64,000 nucleotides of DNA from assembly GCA_949959185.1 (NCBI GenBank), contig CATLIX010000001.1, forward strand, positions 1 to 64,000, read 5' to 3'. Positions within the stretch are counted from its first letter, which is position 1. Every line of letters begins with the position of its first letter. Source of the DNA: an uncultured Eubacterium sp. (GTDB taxonomy: Bacteria; Bacillota; Clostridia; Lachnospirales; Lachnospiraceae). Under the pieces are notes generated by a model. It worked only from the letters and a program-made list of their open reading frames with translations, made no database searches and had not been told where the DNA came from. Position numbers and translations under genes: made by a program. Positions 60,693 through 64,000 of this stretch are shown here, in pieces.

Positions 60693-61229
60693 GTGGCAAA
60701 AGTAGAATTAAAGCAGCCTGTGGTACAGGAAATTTCCGAATACATTAAGGATGCCCAGTCTGTAGTGCTGGTAGATTACCGTGGATTGACGGTAGATGAA
60801 GATACGAAGCTGCGGAAACAGCTGCGGGAAGCAGGTGTGGTATACAAGGTATACAAGAATACCCTGATGAATTTTGCATTTAAGGGAACTGACTTTGAAA
60901 GCATGAGTGATTTGCTGGAAGGGCCCAATGCAATTGCTGTTTCCAAAGATGACGCAACTGCTCCGGCAAGAATCCTTGCAAAATTTGCGAAGACTGCTCC
61001 GGCGCTGGAATTAAAAGCAGGTGTGGTAGAGGGAACTTTTTATGACGCTGATGGAATTAAAGTGATTGCTTCCGTTCCATCCAGAGAAGAACTGCTTTCC
61101 AAATTCCTTGGAAGCATTCAGTCACCGATTACCAACTTTGCCCGTGTTCTTAATCAGATTGCAGAACAGGGCGGAGGTGCAGAAGCAGCAGAAGAAGCTG
61201 CTCCGGCAGGAGAAACTGCTGAGGCTTAA
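60693..61229 (+). CDS. rplJ: ribosomal protein L10
   Basis: 178 residues from GTG 60693 after AAGGAGGTG. VVLVDYRGLTVDEDTKLRK, YKVYKNTLMNFAF and LEGPNAIAVSKDD are canonical. It is the base of the L10-L7/L12 stalk and binds its own leader. An Ala/Glu-rich tail ends the protein. Confidence 0.96.
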   Translation: MAKVELKQPVVQEISEYIKDAQSVVLVDYRGLTVDEDTKLRKQLREAGVVYKVYKNTLMNFAFKGTDFESMSDLLEGPNAIAVSKDDATAPARILAKFAKTAPALELKAGVVEGTFYDADGIKVIASVPSREELLSKFLGSIQSPITNFARVLNQIAEQGGGAEAAEEAAPAGETAEA

Positions 61230-61234
61230 ACTGA

Positions 61235-61263
61235 GACCGAAAGCAACCAGGACTGGCGAGCCG
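61235..61263 (+). repeat. intergenic repeat copy 2 (rplJ-rplL)
   Basis: GACCGAAAGCAACCAG then GACTGGCGAGCCG, starting a few bases after the rplJ stop. It is 29 bases long and matches the rplK-rplA copy apart from one missing C. Confidence 0.85.
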
Positions 61264-61344
61264 GAGGCGAAAACAGAGCGTGTTGCAGAGTCATTGTGAA
61301 GTATGAAATAACCAGAACAAATATAAAAATGGAGGGAAATTATA

Positions 61345-61722
61345 ATGGCAAAATTAACAACTGCAGAATTTATTGAAGCAATTAAAGAGTTAAGTGTATT
61401 AGAGTTAAATGAACTGGTAAAAGCATGTGAAGAAGAATTCGGCGTATCTGCAGCAGCAGGCGTTGTAGTTGCGGCAGCAGGCGGAGACGGTGCAGGCGCA
61501 GCGGAAGAGAAGACAGACTTTAACGTAGAGCTGACCGAAGTTGGCCCGAACAAGGTTAAAGTTATCAAGGTTGTACGTGAAGTAACCGGCCTTGGACTGA
61601 AAGAAGCAAAAGAAGTAGTAGACGGTGCTCCGAAGGTAGTAAAAGAGGGTGCTGAAAAGGCAGAAGCAGAAGATATTAAGGCTAAACTGGAAGCAGAAGG
61701 CGCTAAAGTAACCTTAAAATAA
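61345..61722 (+). CDS. rplL: ribosomal protein L7/L12
   Basis: 125 residues: N-terminal dimer helix ([20 protein letters not shown]), Ala/Gly-rich hinge and C-terminal domain ([19 protein letters not shown]). It recruits translation factors. It is the last gene of the block. Confidence 0.98.
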   Translation: MAKLTTAEFIEAIKELSVLELNELVKACEEEFGVSAAAGVVVAAAGGDGAGAAEEKTDFNVELTEVGPNKVKVIKVVREVTGLGLKEAKEVVDGAPKVVKEGAEKAEAEDIKAKLEAEGAKVTLK

Positions 61723-61750
61723 TTGTTTTCGGCAGATTGAGGACTTGAAG

Positions 61751-61800
61751 CAGGGCTGCCGCATCAGGGATGAAAATATCCCGGTGCGGCAGCCCTGTTC
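61751..61800 (+). terminator. terminator of the ribosomal operon
   Basis: CAGGGCTGCCGCA (61751-61763) pairs with TGCGGCAGCCCTG (61785-61797), followed by TTCTCTTAT. Confidence 0.88.
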
Positions 61801-61861
61801 TCTTATAGGAAATACCGTGTTACTATGAAGTGTTAAAGCGTATAGATTTCCTATAAGAGAA
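61798..61861. repeat. perfect 16-bp inverted repeat
   Basis: TTCTCTTATAGGAAAT (61798-61813) and its exact complement (61846-61861) around 32 bases. It begins inside the ribosomal operon terminator tail and may be the edge of a small mobile or structured element. Confidence 0.8.
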
Positions 61862-62000
61862 AGCCCTCCGGACGGGATGCGCACTCGTGCAAGAGGTATA
61901 AGTCGCTAAAGCGACTGCACTCGGCGCCACAAAGCACCCAAGTTCCTCATGAATGAGGGATTTAGGGAGTTGATGCGGACTTGTCCGCTTTGTTCTGTAT
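61862..62000. other. hairpin-rich non-coding element
   Basis: No reading frame of note. Four short perfect hairpins follow each other: GCAC-TC-GTGC (61881-61890), AGTCGC-TAAA-GCGACT (61901-61916), CCTCAT-GA-ATGAGG (61945-61958), GCGGAC-TT-GTCCGC (61975-61988). This looks like a structured RNA or the end of a decayed IS200/IS605-type element. Identity is unknown. Confidence 0.5.
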
Positions 62001-62009
62001 ATAAAACTT

Positions 62010-62038
62010 TTGCTAATAAGCAGAACATGAGATATAAT
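62010..62038 (+). promoter_or_regulatory. sigma-A promoter of the ATPase gene pair
   Basis: TTGCTA (62010-62015), 17 bases, TATAAT (62033-62038), 34 bases ahead of the ATG. Confidence 0.65.
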
Positions 62039-62072
62039 AATAAAAAATCACTCGAAGGGAAGGAGTTCTCAA

Positions 62073-63383
62073 ATGAAGTATGCAAACCGGATATCTGAAA
62101 TTATAAATGCATTTTCACCGGAGCCTTTAAGAGCGGAGCAGATGGAGCAGTTTTACTGCAGTGACACGATGGAGTACCGTATGAGTGACAAATACAGTTC
62201 ACCCATGGAAGATATTTTTGACAGTTGCCTGGAAGGAACGGGCGGGAATGCTTTTTTGCTTCTGGGCCATAAAGGATGCGGAAAGAGTACGGAACTGAAT
62301 CGGCTGTCTGAAAAATTTGAAGCAAAAGGTTATCGGGTAAAAACCATTGTATGCAGTATGGATTTGGATTTATTTAACCTTGTATATTCAGATCTTTTTA
62401 TTTTAATGGGAGAAGCATTGCTGGAAATTGCAGAAGAATCTCAGTGCAGGATTGGCAGAAAACTTCTGAATGATATTACACATTTCTGGAGTGAGGGAAT
62501 GGAAACTGTCATATCCCAGGAAATGGAAGAATCTTCTGTCCAGGCAGGAATATCGGCAGAAACGCCCGGTGTTTTAGCTCTTTTAAAACTGTTTGCAAAA
62601 ATGAAAGCAGATTTAAAATTTAATGAAGAACTGAGAAAAGAATACAGAAGGAAAATAAGTGTACGTTCCAGTGAATGGATAAAAATGCTTGGCCAGGTGG
62701 CGGCAAAGATTTCGGAAAAAACAGAGGGGAGGAAACCGGTTATTATTTTTGAGGATTTGGATAAACTGAATCCGGAAGATGCCTGGAGGGTATTTTATAA
62801 TTATGCGGCAGTCCTTTCCGGAATGGACTTTCCGGTAATTTATACATTCCCTGTAGCCCTTTCTTACGATGGGAAGTTTTCTGCGATGGAAAGTTATTTT
62901 ATAACCAAAACCCTGCCCATGATTAAAATCGAATCAATAGACGGAAGGCCTTTTCAGGAAGGGATTGAAGTTGTAAAAGAAATCGTGAGCAAACGTGCCA
63001 GTCAGGAACTGTTTGAGCCGGGAGTACTGGAACTGCTGATTCAATATACCGGAGGTTCTCTGCGGGATCTTTTTTATGGGATTAATACATCTGCCAAAAG
63101 AGCAGAGCGGAGAAACGATTCTGTTGTTTCTGTGGAGGATGCACAAAGAGCACTGGAGGAATTGAAGACTTCTCTGACAAGACGTATTGAAAAGAAAGAT
63201 TATCCGTTTCTGCTGGATATTTATCGGGGCAATAAAGAAATGATCAGTGATAAGGAAATGCTGCTTAAGATGCTGCAGGCTTCCGTAGTGCTGGAATATA
63301 ATGGAGGACGCTGGCATAATGTCCATCCGCTGATTGGAAAATTTTTAGAAGAACAGGGGCTGACAGAAAATGAAGGAGCATAA
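62073..63383 (+). CDS. P-loop AAA/STAND-type ATPase, function unknown
   Basis: 436 residues. Walker A is LLGHKGCGKSTELNRL (about residue 64), Walker B PVIIFEDLDKLNPED (about 225). A helical region with winged-helix-like character follows (LLIQYTGGSLRDLFYG; VVLEYNGGRWHNVHPLIG). The ribosome site is AAGGGAAGGAG. Its 3' end overlaps the next gene by 14 bases, so they are a coupled pair. Such ATPases occur in signalling and in phage-defence modules; nothing here decides between them. Confidence 0.75.
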   Translation: MKYANRISEIINAFSPEPLRAEQMEQFYCSDTMEYRMSDKYSSPMEDIFDSCLEGTGGNAFLLLGHKGCGKSTELNRLSEKFEAKGYRVKTIVCSMDLDLFNLVYSDLFILMGEALLEIAEESQCRIGRKLLNDITHFWSEGMETVISQEMEESSVQAGISAETPGVLALLKLFAKMKADLKFNEELRKEYRRKISVRSSEWIKMLGQVAAKISEKTEGRKPVIIFEDLDKLNPEDAWRVFYNYAAVLSGMDFPVIYTFPVALSYDGKFSAMESYFITKTLPMIKIESIDGRPFQEGIEVVKEIVSKRASQELFEPGVLELLIQYTGGSLRDLFYGINTSAKRAERRNDSVVSVEDAQRALEELKTSLTRRIEKKDYPFLLDIYRGNKEMISDKEMLLKMLQASVVLEYNGGRWHNVHPLIGKFLEEQGLTENEGA

Positions 63384-64000
63384 TCAGGAAGAATACAGGA
63401 CACTGGACTGGATTATGGCTCAATCAGAGAAAGGCATTTATCTGGTTGTGGCCGAAGAAGCAGTTCAGGAAGAAATTGTAGATTGCTATAAGGGCAGAAA
63501 AACAGGTATTTATGATTATAAAATAAATCCTGGTGCATATTCCTTTCAGATTTTGCAGAAGCAAATTACTGGTATGCCGGAAATGTCAACCTTTCTGATT
63601 GCCAATTTTCAGCTGGCAGTGCAAAATCAGGAAGACCTGGGACGCCTGAATTTCAGCAGAGATATGCTGGCGGGGCTTGAAAAAAATCTGATTTTTCTGA
63701 TTACGCCTTATGGAGATCATATGCTGGCATCGGGGGCATATGATTTTTATTCTTTTGTGAAATTGCGTGTGATATTTCAGGAATGCGCGGCAGGGGAGGA
63801 AACGAAGCATTTATTTTTGAAGCTGAGCGAAACAGGTTCAGGGGAAGAAATTTCACATATGGAAAGAATACAGGAGCCGGAAAGTGCCAGGAGGAAGGTG
63901 CGGGAAGGATATACCTTGCTGGAGCTTGCAAAAGAAGAAACAGAACATGAAAATTATCAGGCGTCTATAAGATGGCTGTGGTATGGAATAAAAATTCTGG
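63370..64000 (+). CDS. partner of the ATPase, truncated by window edge
   Basis: Open from ATG 63370 (ribosome site inside the upstream gene) to the window end: 210 residues, no stop. MKEHNQEEYRTLDWIMAQSE starts a small alpha/beta-like part (LVVAEEAVQEEIVDCYKG); the later part (EGYTLLELAKEETEHENYQ, SIRWLWYGIKIL) begins to look like TPR helices. I do not recognise the family. Its overlap with the ATPase gene indicates joint function. Confidence 0.7.
   Translation, partial: MKEHNQEEYRTLDWIMAQSEKGIYLVVAEEAVQEEIVDCYKGRKTGIYDYKINPGAYSFQILQKQITGMPEMSTFLIANFQLAVQNQEDLGRLNFSRDMLAGLEKNLIFLITPYGDHMLASGAYDFYSFVKLRVIFQECAAGEETKHLFLKLSETGSGEEISHMERIQEPESARRKVREGYTLLELAKEETEHENYQASIRWLWYGIKIL

Overview
The window looks like the chromosome of a motile, low-GC, Gram-positive Clostridia bacterium, most likely a gut Lachnospiraceae (Roseburia/Eubacterium/Lachnoclostridium-like). 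The support is the rpmG-secE-nusG-rplK-rplA-(L10 leader)-rplJ-rplL block at the right end, strong AGGAGG-type ribosome binding sites, flagellin and FliD-like genes, sigma-28 (SigD/FliA) promoters and an IS1182-type transposase.

Layout. (1) 1-132: the C-terminus of a canonical flagellin and its terminator. (2) 318-2120: an IS1182-family transposase. (3) 2.4-55.6 kb: a very large surface-glycan island lying between two flagellin genes, so most simply a flagellin-glycosylation island. It starts with two transcription units (2.4-13.5 kb and from 13.56 kb) that each begin with a sigma-28 promoter and a near-duplicate leader of about 240 nt ending in the same intrinsic-terminator hairpin. Unit 1 carries SDR, ThDP enzyme, radical SAM, glycosyltransferase, sulfatase-fold enzyme and a choline kinase/cytidylyltransferase/BCCT-transporter module. 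Unit 2 carries a small helical protein, a Maf flagellin glycosyltransferase, two glycosyltransferases, radical SAM, SDR, aldolase, a second ThDP enzyme, HAD, aminotransferase, WbqC, two propeller proteins, methyltransferase and acyltransferase. (4) 30.8-38.7 kb: a tight operon matching, gene for gene, the Campylobacter jejuni O-methyl phosphoramidate (MeOPN) pathway (Cj1415-Cj1420). It is preceded by a sulfotransferase-fold protein that I propose as the phosphoramidate transferase. (5) 38.7-42 kb: a degenerate sugar-1-P cytidylyltransferase and a double-domain glycosyltransferase. (6) 42.1-42.8 kb: a Phd/PIN toxin-antitoxin pair. (7) 42.8-47.9 kb: rfbG-rfbF-rfbH (CDP-3,6-dideoxyhexose pathway) interrupted by an AAA-ATPase/PD-(D/E)XK gene. 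(8) 47.9-55.6 kb: a CMP-legionaminic acid set (LegH-like, LegI, LegG, LegF, PtmE, LegB) and a glycosyltransferase. No LegC-type aminotransferase is seen next to it. (9) 55.8-58.0 kb: a divergent flagellin and a convergent FliD-like gene, the latter with its own sigma-28 promoter. (10) 58.2-61.7 kb: the ribosomal block. (11) 61.8-62.0 kb: a hairpin-rich non-coding element. (12) 62.1 kb to the end: a P-loop ATPase and a translationally coupled, truncated partner gene.

How it fits together. Legionaminic acid made at 48-54 kb is a plausible substrate for the Maf protein at 14.2 kb. The CDP-sugar genes could feed the ThDP-dependent acetolactate-synthase-like enzymes, as in yersiniose synthesis. 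The choline and MeOPN modules would add charged phospho-decorations. Flagellar sigma control of the first units ties glycan synthesis to filament production. Base composition changes visibly near 42.7 kb (AT-rich to the left, GC-richer to the right), suggesting that the island was assembled from at least two sources.
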